Source of the DNA: Pseudomonas sp. PDM14
GTDB taxonomy: Bacteria; Pseudomonadota; Gammaproteobacteria; Pseudomonadales; Pseudomonadaceae
DNA: 64,000 bases
NCBI RefSeq assembly: GCF_014851905.1
Contig: NZ_JACVAQ010000003.1
Location: forward strand, 386,761 to 450,760
Reading direction: 5' to 3'
Below, piece after piece: positions 44,300-52,006 of the stretch. The number at the start of each line of letters is the position of its first letter. Position 1 is the stretch's first letter. Both the position numbers and the translations under genes were made by a program. The notes beneath the pieces were generated by a model, which ran no database searches, had not been told where the DNA came from, and saw only the letters and a list, made by a program, of their open reading frames with translations.

Positions 44300-45133
44300 T
44301 CATGCCGCAGCTTCAGGCGTTGATAGAAGGTCTTCGAATGCCGGATCGAGCCCGAAGTCGAGCAGCTTCGGATGCTTCGTGATGTATTCCCACACCTCAC
44401 GGCTGCTGTTCAGCGGCGCATGCCCATAGACCTTGTCCAGCGCCTTCAGTGTGGTGGTGACCAGCTGGTTCTTGCAGTACAGGCGAATGCTTTCCGAGGC
44501 GGCATGCCGCTCCTGCTGCAGCTCTGCGATGATCCACAGCGCCGGGCGCCACCAGTCGTAGGCGAAGTCGCAATGCTTGATCACCGTGGCGGAGGATTCG
44601 CGCTGGGCGAGCATGGCGAAGAAGTTGAGGATGTTGTCGAGCATCAGCCGGTCGGCGCGATCGGCGTGGATGATCTGTTGGTCGTCCAAGTTCTGCTTTT
44701 CCGCATCCAGCGCGTGCAGGGTTTGTGCGCTGGCTGGCGGAAAGGGCAACTGCTCCACGGCGAACAGCCGGCTGGCCAGGTACTCGGCGTATTCACGGTG
44801 CTGGATGCCCGCGAGCAATGCGCGAAAGGCGCCGTCTTTCACTTGCTGGAACTCCAGGCTGGTGAAGGTCTGGAACAGTTCGAAGATGGACCGCTCGATC
44901 TCCTCGCGCCGGGCGATGCGCGACTCTTCCGCCTGGAACGCCAGGGTGATGATCACGCCGCCGAACGCCAGAGCGGTGAACAGCACGTTGAGGCCGTTGT
45001 ACACCGGCTCGAACGGCTCGCTGAAGGTGTCGCTGGGAATCAGGTAGCGCGCGATCGGGTAGGCCATCACCCAGATCAGCACAATCAGGAACATGGTCAG
45101 ACCGGCAAGCTTGATCGGTCGGGAAATACTCAT
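44300..45133 (-). CDS. Membrane protein, possibly related to phage abortive-infection (AbiC-like) proteins
   Basis: A 277-residue protein with two N-terminal transmembrane helices (about 8-30 and 48-68) and a large cytoplasmic helical domain. The segment EESRIARREEIERSIFELFQTFTSL just after helix 2 resembles the layout of putative phage-abortive-infection proteins of the AbiC type: two helices, a coiled linker, then an FFxLL-like start. I would not call it on that basis alone. The ATG at 45133 (MSISRPIKLAGLTMF) is preferred; longer in-frame starts lack membrane logic. It borders the repeat island, a common setting for accessory defence genes. Confidence 0.6.
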   Translation of the reverse strand: MSISRPIKLAGLTMFLIVLIWVMAYPIARYLIPSDTFSEPFEPVYNGLNVLFTALAFGGVIITLAFQAEESRIARREEIERSIFELFQTFTSLEFQQVKDGAFRALLAGIQHREYAEYLASRLFAVEQLPFPPASAQTLHALDAEKQNLDDQQIIHADRADRLMLDNILNFFAMLAQRESSATVIKHCDFAYDWWRPALWIIAELQQERHAASESIRLYCKNQLVTTTLKALDKVYGHAPLNSSREVWEYITKHPKLLDFGLDPAFEDLLSTPEAAA

Positions 45134-45277
45134 GCGGATGGGGCTCCTTTCATCCTTGAACAGAGCCCTGACCATACTGCCGATTGCTGGCCAAGCGCCA
45201 TCCCCAACAAGTGGAAAACTGTTGTGCCGTTTCGCCGCACGGAGCGATGGGGCTAATTCTCTGTCCGCGCGCCCAAG

Positions 45278-45302
45278 AAAAAGCCCCGCAGGTGCGGGGC
45301 TT
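45278..45302 (-). terminator. Terminator of the VDSFPD-repeat gene
   Basis: Stem AAGCCCCGCA / TGCGGGGCTT with a 2-base loop. On the minus strand it is followed by TTTCTTGGG. It starts 36 bases after the stop codon. Confidence 0.85.
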
Positions 45303-45338
45303 CGATAGTTTCCACGCGTGGCGTGGGAGCGCTCAGCT

Positions 45339-45638
45339 TCAGTCAACGCCGGGAAACGAATCCACGTACTTGATGGTGAAGTCGGGGAAGGAGTCGACGA
45401 TCTGGATTTTGTAGTCAGGGAAGCTGTCGACGGTTTTCCATCTGCCGGCCGAGTCCGGGAAGGCGTCGACCCGTTTGACCCTCAGGTCCGGGAACGAGTC
45501 CACCACCTTCACCTTGTAGTCGGGAAAGCTGTCGACGAATTTTATGTTGCCATAGACCTTCGAGACATCGACCGTGGTATCGGCCAGGGCTGGGAATGAG
45601 CCTAGGAGCAGCAGGGCACACAGCAGGGTTTTGCGCAT
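45339..45638 (-). CDS. Secreted VDSFPD-repeat protein
   Basis: A 99-residue protein with a Sec signal peptide (MRKTLLCALLLLGSFPALA, cleavage before DTT). The mature part is almost wholly six units of about 11 residues based on VDSFPDxKVKV (VDSFPDYKVKV, VDSFPDLRVKR, VDAFPDSAGRWKT, VDSFPDYKIQI, VDSFPDFTIKY, VDSFPGVD). Alternating hydrophobic residues suggest a beta-strand per repeat, so a small beta-solenoid or roll. Similar repeat proteins are annotated as hypothetical in many proteobacteria as far as I recall. The function is unknown. It has its own terminator (45278-45302). Confidence 0.8.
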   Translation of the reverse strand: MRKTLLCALLLLGSFPALADTTVDVSKVYGNIKFVDSFPDYKVKVVDSFPDLRVKRVDAFPDSAGRWKTVDSFPDYKIQIVDSFPDFTIKYVDSFPGVD

Positions 45639-45736
45639 GAACGCTTCCTTGATCGGAGTGAGTGCATTCTGGGGTGGTGCGTATGGCAACGGTCAATCGG
45701 TGAAGGCAAGCCCGTGGGGGCGGGGCTTGTGTGGGG

Positions 45737-46135
45737 CTACCAGCGACCGCGGTCGTAGCGATCTCGGTCATGGCGGTCGTAGCGATCGTGGCGGTGATGA
45801 CGATCACGCTCACGCCAGTGGCCGTGGCGGGGCGGTGGGTAGTAGGCGCGGTAGTAGACCGGTGCCGGGCGGTAATAGACCGGGCGCGTCTCGTGGTACA
45901 CCGGCTGTGGCGGCGGGTAGTACGCCACGGGTGGTGGAGGCGGCGGTGGATAGTAGGCGGGTGGCGGCGCATAGACGGGCTGCGGGCGGCTCTGGCTGAC
46001 GATGACACCGCCAACCACGGCGCCGATCACCGCGCCGGCGATGGCGGCATTACGGTCGGAGGCCTCGACAGGTTCCTGGCCAACCAACGCCAGGCCGGCG
46101 ACCAGGGCAGTGACTAGGGGGATACGCGCAAGCAT
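45737..46135 (-). CDS. Exported glycine-zipper, Pro/Tyr/His-rich protein
   Basis: A 132-residue protein. AGGAG lies 7 bases before the ATG at 46135. A signal peptide (MLARIPLVTALVAGLALVG, cleavage near EAS) is followed by a glycine-zipper helix AAIAGAVIGAVVGGVIV. A low-complexity stretch rich in YYPPP and PVYY comes next, then a charged tail of HDRYDRHDRDRYDR repeats. Proteins of this build sit in or near the outer membrane in pseudomonads, but no function is known. Codon bias agrees with the genome. It is divergent from the lipoprotein gene at 46381. Confidence 0.75.
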   Translation of the reverse strand: MLARIPLVTALVAGLALVGQEPVEASDRNAAIAGAVIGAVVGGVIVSQSRPQPVYAPPPAYYPPPPPPPVAYYPPPQPVYHETRPVYYRPAPVYYRAYYPPPRHGHWRERDRHHRHDRYDRHDRDRYDRGRW

Positions 46136-46380
46136 GATCGAAACTCCTGTGGTACCGGTCTTTCCCGGTTATTCACTTCGACCATTTGCCGTTCCCGGCA
46201 TCGCGCAGGGCAGTGTAAATCCTGTGTAAACGCAGCCGGGCACGACGCCGCAGGCTGGGGTGACAGCGGCGCAATCGGCCTGCGACAGCCGCCAAGCTGT
46301 GACCGAGGTGGCGCTGCGGGCCAAGAAAACTCCCATTCGTCACAGGTTTATTGTTAGTTTTAGGACACAGCCCGGAGCGG

Positions 46381-47208
46381 ATGGTTGTTCTACTCATGGA
46401 TTGTTGGAACTGGCTAGCTCGCGCCCTTGTGCGCTCGACAAGGCTTCGCACGGAGGCCCTCTGTCTGTTTCGCCCGCGTTTGTGGCAGCACCCGGCCCGC
46501 CGCTGGTTGCTGATCACCCTGTGTGGGCTGTGCTTGGCCGGTTGCGCGCGGCATCAGTCCCACGAGTCGATCATCGGCAACAAGAGCCCGGTGAAGGCCA
46601 GCGAATTCTTCCAGACCCACTCCGACCGCATGGCCACCATCGGCATGCGCAACAACCTCAACAGCCTCTACCGCCTGATGGACAAGCTCTACCGGCGCAA
46701 TCCGCGCGAGTGGCGAAAGACCGGCCTGGAGAGCAGTGAGGCGGCGCAGCATGAAGTACAGATGGCCATCGAGCAGAACAAGCCGCTGGACGAGCTGGGC
46801 GGGCGCAAGGACGTGGCGGCGCTGAGCTATGCGCTGAGCCCGGACTACAAGGGCGATCGAGTCGGTGCCTTCATCTATTCCCTAGGCAGCATGCTGGTCA
46901 CCGCCCACGGTGGGCGCACCGAGTTCTACATGACCGACGAGCTGGACGCGAAATTCATCTACAACGCTGCGCGCAACATCGAGAAGGCGACCTGGATGCT
47001 CACCAGCCGTATGGATGTGCAAGGGGCGCCGTGGCTGCTGTCCAACGAGATCTCCACGGACGGGCGTAACCTCAGCTTCGCCGTGGAGTTCGGCAAGATC
47101 GTCGCGCGTCTCGATCTGCTCACCGATGTGCTCGACGAGCGTTACCGGCGCCTGAGCGTCAACTATGCGCAGAGCCTGCTGTTCCTCAACTTCCTGCCGG
47201 TGCAGTAG
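46381..47208 (+). CDS. Predicted lipoprotein of unknown function
   Basis: A protein of 275 residues if started at 46381, or 270 from the ATG at 46396; neither has ideal ribosome-site spacing. A long basic N-region leads to a lipoprotein signal (RRWLLITLCGLCLAGC, C55 or C50). The mature part is alpha-helical, with DRMATIGMRNNLNSLYRLMDKLYRRN, GAFIYSLGSMLVTAHGGRTEFY and LDLLTDVLDERYRRLSVNYA. It resembles hypothetical lipoproteins conserved in Pseudomonas, but I cannot name a family. The transcript ends at the terminator 47224-47251. Confidence 0.75.
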   Translation: MVVLLMDCWNWLARALVRSTRLRTEALCLFRPRLWQHPARRWLLITLCGLCLAGCARHQSHESIIGNKSPVKASEFFQTHSDRMATIGMRNNLNSLYRLMDKLYRRNPREWRKTGLESSEAAQHEVQMAIEQNKPLDELGGRKDVAALSYALSPDYKGDRVGAFIYSLGSMLVTAHGGRTEFYMTDELDAKFIYNAARNIEKATWMLTSRMDVQGAPWLLSNEISTDGRNLSFAVEFGKIVARLDLLTDVLDERYRRLSVNYAQSLLFLNFLPVQ

Positions 47209-47223
47209 CGCCGCGCAGGCATG

Positions 47224-47251
47224 AAAAAGCCCGGCATGTGCCGGGCTTTTT
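47224..47251. terminator. Bidirectional terminator
   Basis: Stem AAAAAGCCCGGCA (47224-47236) and TGCCGGGCTTTTT (47239-47251) with a 2-base loop. It lies between the convergent lipoprotein and zinc-ribbon genes. Confidence 0.92.
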
Positions 47252-47267
47252 CGTATCGCGGTGAGGC

Positions 47268-47612
47268 TCAGACCTTTTTTACGAACTCGGATTTGAGCTT
47301 CATCGCGCCGATGCCGTCGATCTTGCAGTCGATGTCGTGGTCGCCGTCGCACAGGCGGATGCCCTTGACCTTGGTGCCGACCTTGACCACCAGGGACGAG
47401 CCCTTGACCTTGAGGTCCTTGATTACGCTGACGGTGTCGCCATCCTGCAGCACGTTGCCGACTGCATCGCGGATTACCTTGTCGCCTTCGGCCGGGGTAT
47501 CCGCAGTGCCATCGGCGGACCACTCGTGGGCGCATTCCGGGCAGACCAGCTGTGCGCCGTCTTCGTAGGTGTATTCGGAGTTGCATTTGGGGCAGGGTGG
47601 CAGCGTGCTCAC
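47268..47612 (-). CDS. PhnA/YjdM-type zinc-ribbon protein
   Basis: A 114-residue protein of the family once called alkylphosphonate utilisation operon protein PhnA (now YjdM). The N-terminal zinc ribbon has CPKC (residues 8-11) and CPEC about 17 residues later. The SH3-like C-terminal domain reads [20 protein letters not shown] and [20 protein letters not shown]. The GTG at 47612 gives the usual start STLPPCPKC. The family has no proven role in phosphonate breakdown, and no phn genes are here. Confidence 0.88.
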   Translation of the reverse strand: MSTLPPCPKCNSEYTYEDGAQLVCPECAHEWSADGTADTPAEGDKVIRDAVGNVLQDGDTVSVIKDLKVKGSSLVVKVGTKVKGIRLCDGDHDIDCKIDGIGAMKLKSEFVKKV

Positions 47613-47783
47613 GACGGGTACTCGCGGTCGAAAATAAAGGCCGCAGATTGTATAGGGTTTTGTCGTCGCGCGCCGTCGCGTGATCATCCGAGCCGGCTGG
47701 CTCGCCGCTTTTCAGTCGAACCGATTCGCCAAGGCGCCGTTCCAATGTTGGGCACTGACCCATTTCGGACTGCTGGAGGCGAC

Positions 47784-48659
47784 ATGCTTTTCCCCGATCT
47801 TCGCGGCGTATCCCTCTGGACCATCGGCAAGCGCACGGTGACCGAGTTCATTGATGATGAGTTGCCCACCTACGCCTCGGCGCTGGCGTTTCAGCTGTTC
47901 TTCTCGCTGTTCCCGTTCCTGCTGTTCCTGATCGCCATCATCAGCGTGCTCGACATGCAGCCGTTCTTCGACTGGCTGCGCGAGCAAGCAGCGCTGGTGT
48001 TACCGCAGGCGGCGATGGAGCTGGTCGACCCGATTATCTCCCAGTTGCAGACGCAGAAGGCCGGTCTGTTCTCCATGGGTATCGTGCTGGCGCTGTGGAC
48101 GGCCTCGGCGGCGGTGCGCTCGACCATGGCGGCGATGAACAAGGCGTACGGCGTGGAGGACGCGCGCCCGGCCTGGAAGCGCATTCCGCTGTCGGTGCTC
48201 TACACCGTGGCGGTGGCGGGGCTGCTGCTGACCGCGGCGGCGCTGATGGTCACCGGGCCGCAGGCGATGAACTGGCTGGCGCAGCAGGTCGGCCTTGAGC
48301 AGGTGGTGGTGGTGCTGTGGACCTGGCTGCGCTGGCCGGTGGCGGTGGTCATGCTGATCGCGGTGGTGGCCGCCGTGTACTACCTGGCGCCGGACGTGAA
48401 GCAGGAGTTCCGCTTCATCACCCCCGGCTCGGTGCTGGCGGTGGCGGTGTGGATCATTGCCTCGCTGGGCTTCGGCTTCTACGCGCAGAATTTCGCCAAC
48501 TACAACGCCACCTACGGCAGCATCGGCGCGATCATCATCTTCCTGCTCTACCTGTACATTTCCTCGGCGGTGCTGCTGTTCGGCGCCGAATTGAATGCGG
48601 TGATCGAGCATCACGCGCGTGAAGGCAAGGACCCGGGCGAAAAGGTGGCCTCGGCCTGA
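47784..48659 (+). CDS. YihY/BrkB-family inner-membrane protein
   Basis: A 291-residue protein with six transmembrane helices of the YihY/UPF0761 family, formerly mis-described as ribonuclease BN. GGAGG precedes the ATG at 47784 by 4-5 bases. Conserved parts are ASALAFQLFFSLFPFLLFLIA, AVRSTMAAMNKAYGVEDARP, and the C-terminal NYNATYGSIGAIIIFLLYLYISS followed by FGAELNAVIE. Its role is not established. It is convergent with the LEA14-type lipoprotein gene, 12 bases away, with no obvious terminator between. Confidence 0.9.
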   Translation: MLFPDLRGVSLWTIGKRTVTEFIDDELPTYASALAFQLFFSLFPFLLFLIAIISVLDMQPFFDWLREQAALVLPQAAMELVDPIISQLQTQKAGLFSMGIVLALWTASAAVRSTMAAMNKAYGVEDARPAWKRIPLSVLYTVAVAGLLLTAAALMVTGPQAMNWLAQQVGLEQVVVVLWTWLRWPVAVVMLIAVVAAVYYLAPDVKQEFRFITPGSVLAVAVWIIASLGFGFYAQNFANYNATYGSIGAIIIFLLYLYISSAVLLFGAELNAVIEHHAREGKDPGEKVASA

Positions 48660-48671
48660 GGCGATCTGAGC

Positions 48672-49166
48672 CTACGGGACTGGCGTGAGGTAGGGTGAAG
48701 CGCGCTCGGGCCAGTTCAGCGTGCCGTCATCGCTGAAACGCACGGTGCCGAACAGGCCGTTGGCCAGTTTGCCGCTGACCCGATAGGGCAGGCCTTCACC
48801 CTGCTGATACCCTGCGGCGGCCCAGGCCTGGCGCATGGCAGCCAGCGCGGTGATGCTCACCGGCACACGAATCAGCGCCTCGCCGAAGCGCGGCACGTGA
48901 CCGGCCTGAGGACTGACGCCGCTGGCCAGGGAGCGGTGGTTGACCTCCAGGTCCAATGCCACACCGTTGTAGGTAATGGCGCTTTCATTCGGGTTCTGCA
49001 CGCGTAGCACGGCTGCGAAGCGCACCTCCAGGCCTTGCCCGGGGAGCGGTTCGAGGCCGGTCAGTTCGACGCGTACGGGGTCGCGAGGTGTCAGGGTGCT
49101 GCAGCCGCTCACGACGAGCAGGGCGCCGAGCAGGCCGGCGGTGACGAGCCGTTGGGAAGGGAGCAT
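48672..49166 (-). CDS. LEA14-type (WHy domain) lipoprotein
   Basis: A 164-residue lipoprotein. The ATG at 49166 begins MLPSQRLVTAGLLGALLVVSGC with lipobox VSGC. The mature domain matches the water-stress/LEA14 fold: LRVQNPNESAITYNGVALDLEVNHRSLASG and FGEALIRVPVSITALAAMRQ. Such lipoproteins are common in pseudomonads and have no assigned role. AAGGGAG lies just upstream of the ATG. Confidence 0.85.
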   Translation of the reverse strand: MLPSQRLVTAGLLGALLVVSGCSTLTPRDPVRVELTGLEPLPGQGLEVRFAAVLRVQNPNESAITYNGVALDLEVNHRSLASGVSPQAGHVPRFGEALIRVPVSITALAAMRQAWAAAGYQQGEGLPYRVSGKLANGLFGTVRFSDDGTLNWPERASPYLTPVP

Positions 49167-49368
49167 GGGCACGAGTCCATTGGTGGCCGAGTACACCATT
49201 ACAGACCGCAAGCGGTGGTGAATGTCGCCAGCGGTTGTGCTCACACCGGTTTGCAGTGAGTGAGGGTGGGTCTGTAGCGGGTGGTTGCCGCTGAAAGCGA
49301 GGCTGCCCACGTGAGGTATGGCGCTGGCGGAAGCGAGCGGTAGGCAGTCCGAGCACTAAATCGCAGCC

Positions 49369-49482
49369 AAAAAAAGACCCGGCAAAAAGCCGGGTCAATA
49401 ACCGTGATTAGCCTGATGAGGAGATAATCTGAAGAGCCGACTGCGTGGCCTTCCAGCTTATCGACTGATCTCGCGACCAGTT
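49369..49482 (-). ncRNA. prrF: PrrF iron-responsive small RNA
   Basis: On the minus strand the transcript should start AACTGGTCGCGAGATCAG at 49482, carry the strongly conserved core CTTCAGATTATCTCC followed by TCATCAGGCTAATCACGG, and end with the terminator GACCCGGC-N5-GCCGGGTC plus seven Ts at 49396-49369. This is the architecture of Pseudomonas PrrF, which represses iron-containing proteins when iron is scarce. A -35 TTGACG, an AT-rich -10 and a Fur box lie just upstream. The neighbour cbpA is the same as in P. aeruginosa, where two prrF copies stand in tandem; here there is one. Confidence 0.93.
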
Positions 49483-49486
49483 GGGG

Positions 49487-49516
49487 TAATAATAACAATT
49501 CTCATTTTAACGTCAA
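49487..49516 (-). promoter_or_regulatory. Fur-controlled promoter of prrF
   Basis: On the minus strand TTGACG (49515-49510) is followed 16 bases later by TATTAT (49493-49488), 6 bases before the predicted start. AAAATGAGAATTGTTATTAT between them is a strong Fur-box match. A second Fur-like stretch, TGAGAATTATTTTCGA, lies at 49525-49540. Confidence 0.88.
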
Positions 49517-49566
49517 CACCTTTTTGAGAATTATTTTCGATTGGCTCGCATTTCTACCCTGAAAAC

Positions 49567-49595
49567 GACAACCCCGGCACGTGGCCGGGGTTGTC
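49567..49595 (-). terminator. Terminator of cbpA
   Basis: Stem GACAACCCCGGC / GCCGGGGTTGTC (49567-49578, 49584-49595), loop of 5. On the minus strand it is followed by GTTTTC. Confidence 0.85.
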
Positions 49596-49611
49596 GGTAT
49601 AGGGCTGGAGG

Positions 49612-50412
49612 TCACGCCGGCTCGCGGTTTACGCGCAATTGGGTGACTTCCTTGTTCAGCAGGTCGATGCGGCGCGCCATGCTCTCGATCAGGCTATGGG
49701 CGATGCGCGGGTTGCTCTGCATCAGGCTGAGGAACTGGTCCTTGGGGATCACCATGACCGTGCACGGCTCGCTGGCGATCACCGTGGCGCTGCGTTTCTC
49801 GCGGGTGAACACGGCCATGGCGCCGAAAATCTCGTCCTTCTGCACGTCGCCGACCTTCTGCCCATCGACATGCGCTTCGGCGTGGCCTTCGATGATCACG
49901 AACACGTGATCGGCTTCGTCGCCCTGCTGGATCAGCTCCTCACCAGCGGCGAAGTGCTGGAAGCCGGTGGCAGGGCGGATTTCCGGTTGCTTCAGGCGCG
50001 CCAGGGCGTCCGAGAGCAGGGCGGTATGGCCGATCAGGTACTGGATGAACAGTTCCTGGCGTTGTTCGCTGCCGTAGATGTGCTTGAACACCTCGGTGCG
50101 CGTGTAGGGCACCAGGGTCAGCGCTTCTTCGCTGCTGTAACGGCAGCTCGGCAGGTCGATACCCTGGCGCAATCCGACCAGGTCCCCCTCCTGCAGATAG
50201 AACAGCGGGCGGTCATCGACCTGGGCATGCAGCAGGCCGCTTTCGATGACGTACAGCTGGTTGCCGGGAAGAATCTTCGCCAGATCCTCGACCTGTTCAA
50301 GACGCAGGGGCGCGCCGCTGGGCTGCATACCATCGAGCAACTGGTTAGGGATGCTCTGCAGACGTTGGATCAGCTGATCGGCGTAGGCCGGTTGCTCCCC
50401 GAGTAGGTACAT
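49612..50412 (-). CDS. cbpA: Cyclic-nucleotide-binding protein CbpA-like
   Basis: A 266-residue protein with two cyclic-nucleotide-binding-like modules. The N-terminal one (about 45-130) is diverged. The C-terminal one has HFAAGEELIQQGDEADHVFVIIEGHAEAHVDGQK and DEIFGAMAVFTREKRSATVIA; the phosphate cassette FGAMAVFTREKRSATV keeps the Arg typical of cAMP binding. There is no DNA-binding helix-turn-helix. By sequence type and by its place beside prrF it corresponds to P. aeruginosa CbpA (PA4704), a cAMP-binding polar protein. The ATG at 50412 (MYLLGEQPAYADQL) is preferred over longer frames. Confidence 0.88.
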   Translation of the reverse strand: MYLLGEQPAYADQLIQRLQSIPNQLLDGMQPSGAPLRLEQVEDLAKILPGNQLYVIESGLLHAQVDDRPLFYLQEGDLVGLRQGIDLPSCRYSSEEALTLVPYTRTEVFKHIYGSEQRQELFIQYLIGHTALLSDALARLKQPEIRPATGFQHFAAGEELIQQGDEADHVFVIIEGHAEAHVDGQKVGDVQKDEIFGAMAVFTREKRSATVIASEPCTVMVIPKDQFLSLMQSNPRIAHSLIESMARRIDLLNKEVTQLRVNREPA

Positions 50413-50520
50413 GACAGTAATTCCTTGAACTGGCTGGGCTGACGATAGGGCAAGGTCGCCCCCTTCAACAATATGTTGCGCCAGGGGGGTAGGTAAATCC
50501 CGGCGCATGGAGGTTGTGAG

Positions 50521-50793
50521 CTAGCTCTTGTTGCTTGTGCCCAGGGAGTCAACCTTGCCGTTGAGCTCGGCCTTGTGCGCTGGGGGCAGCTCGCTCCAGT
50601 GTACATCCAGCAGCGCCCCTTCAATGGCATAGAGCAGCACCTTGGAGGCACGGAAACCGCGTGCGCGAACGGCGCGATAGGCGTCCACGGCGCCCAGGCG
50701 GCGCAGGTCGTTGGCACTGTGAATGCCCACGGCATGCAGCCATTGCGACGACGTCTTGCCCAGGTTCTTCAGGTGTTGCAGTTCATCATTCAT
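50521..50793 (-). CDS. TfoX C-terminal domain protein
   Basis: A 90-residue protein consisting of a TfoX/Sxy C-terminal domain only: LKNLGKTSSQWLHAVGIHSANDLRRLGAVDAYRAVRARGF (residues about 7-46) and ALLDVHWSELPPAHKAEL. AAGGAGG precedes the ATG at 50793. The full Sxy protein regulates competence genes, but stand-alone C-terminal proteins have no proven role. It sits between cbpA and the methyltransferase gene on the same strand. Confidence 0.88.
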   Translation of the reverse strand: MNDELQHLKNLGKTSSQWLHAVGIHSANDLRRLGAVDAYRAVRARGFRASKVLLYAIEGALLDVHWSELPPAHKAELNGKVDSLGTSNKS

Positions 50794-50833
50794 GGCGCCT
50801 CCTTGCGTTGCTGCGCAGCTGCCGATGAAAAGA

Positions 50834-51580
50834 TCAGGGACGACCTGCGACGAAGTGTAGCGGCCATCGCACAAAACGCTGTTGCTGTCCGTCAGGCCAG
50901 GCGGCTTCGAGTGCGGGCAGCAGGTCGATCAGTGGGTCGCGGCCGCTGGCCTTTTCCAGGCGTTGTACGGCGGACCAGGTGCTCAGGTAGCCGAGCAACT
51001 GGGGGCGGTCCCACTGCAGTTCGATGGCGAACGGCGGCAGTTCGATCTGGGCGAATGGTACCTGCAGGTCGCTATAGCCGGCGTCGACGCTGGTGCGGCC
51101 TTCGGGCCAGTAGCCGTCCAGCGTGCCGTAATAGAACTCTTCGAGTACCGCATCCACCTGTGCGTCGACTCGCAACAGGCTGTAGCACCAGGCACAGAAC
51201 AGCCCACCCGGCCTGAGCAGGCGCGCCACCTCGCGGAAGAACACCGGGGTGGCGAACCAGTGCAGCGCCTGGCCGACGACGATCAGGTCGAGGCTGGCGT
51301 CCGCCAGCGGTTGTGCTTCGGCGGTGGCGGCGAAGCTGGATACGCCCTGCAGGTCCTTGGCGGCGAGCAGCTGTTCGGGGCTGCCGTCGCAGGCCAGCAC
51401 CTGCTCGAAGTGCTCAAGCAGCGGTGCGCTGGCCTGGCCATTGCCACAGGCGATGTCCAGCGCGCGCTGACGGCCGGGGCTGTTGGCCGCCAGCCAGGTG
51501 AAAAGAGCGGAAGGGTATTGCGGACGGAAACTGGCGTAGGCACCGGCGCGGGCGCCGAACAGGCGGGTGATTTCACTCAT
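50834..51580 (-). CDS. Class I SAM-dependent methyltransferase
   Basis: A 248-residue methyltransferase of the UbiE/type-11 fold. Motif I is ALDIACGNGQASAPL near residue 40, followed by an acidic strand end (VLACDGS), motif II-like DLIVVGQALHWF and motif III RLLRPGGLFCAW. The N-terminus FGARAGAYASFRPQYPSALF is shared by a group of small-molecule methyltransferases. The substrate is unknown. It lies 13 bases downstream of the pentapeptide-repeat gene on the same strand. Confidence 0.88.
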   Translation of the reverse strand: MSEITRLFGARAGAYASFRPQYPSALFTWLAANSPGRQRALDIACGNGQASAPLLEHFEQVLACDGSPEQLLAAKDLQGVSSFAATAEAQPLADASLDLIVVGQALHWFATPVFFREVARLLRPGGLFCAWCYSLLRVDAQVDAVLEEFYYGTLDGYWPEGRTSVDAGYSDLQVPFAQIELPPFAIELQWDRPQLLGYLSTWSAVQRLEKASGRDPLIDLLPALEAAWPDGQQQRFVRWPLHFVAGRP

Positions 51581-51593
51581 TGATAAGCGGTAC

Positions 51594-51938
51594 TCATCGG
51601 GTGCGATAGCGCATGCGGGTACCGAAATTGAGCGACATCAGTACCTCGTCGGCGCTGATGTCCGCAGGGAAATAGGCGCCGGAGATCTGCGCGTGGGCGA
51701 TGCTGGCCCCTTCCATGTTGGCTTCGCGCAGATCCAGGCCGCGCAGGTCGGTGCCGCGGAAATAGGCGTCGCTGAAGTCGATGCCCTCGGCGTCCAGCAA
51801 ACGCAGGTCGAGACCACGGAAGTCGCCACCGCTGAGGTCGATGGGGCCATCGGCCGGGCGCTGGCTGTTGAAGCCCTTGATATCTTCGTTGTGCAGTAGC
51901 CGATACAGCGGATCGTCGAGCTGACGTGGTTGGCTCAT
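51594..51938 (-). CDS. Small pentapeptide-repeat protein
   Basis: A 114-residue protein with about ten pentapeptide (A/S-D/N-L-x-x type) units: IDLSGGDFRGLDLRLLDAEG, IDFSDAYFRGTDLRGLDLRE and ANMEGASIAHAQISGAYF. The repeats should form a right-handed quadrilateral beta-helix of two to three coils. The N-terminus (QPRQLDDPLYRLLHNEDIKG) is non-repetitive. It is too short for a Qnr-type gyrase-protecting protein. AGGTAA precedes the ATG. The role is unknown. Confidence 0.88.
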   Translation of the reverse strand: MSQPRQLDDPLYRLLHNEDIKGFNSQRPADGPIDLSGGDFRGLDLRLLDAEGIDFSDAYFRGTDLRGLDLREANMEGASIAHAQISGAYFPADISADEVLMSLNFGTRMRYRTR

Positions 51939-52006
51939 GAGTTACCTCCGGGTAAGGCTCGCCGCAAGTATAGAAGCTGCCTGCGAGCCTGCCCGGAAGC
52001 GCGTGT

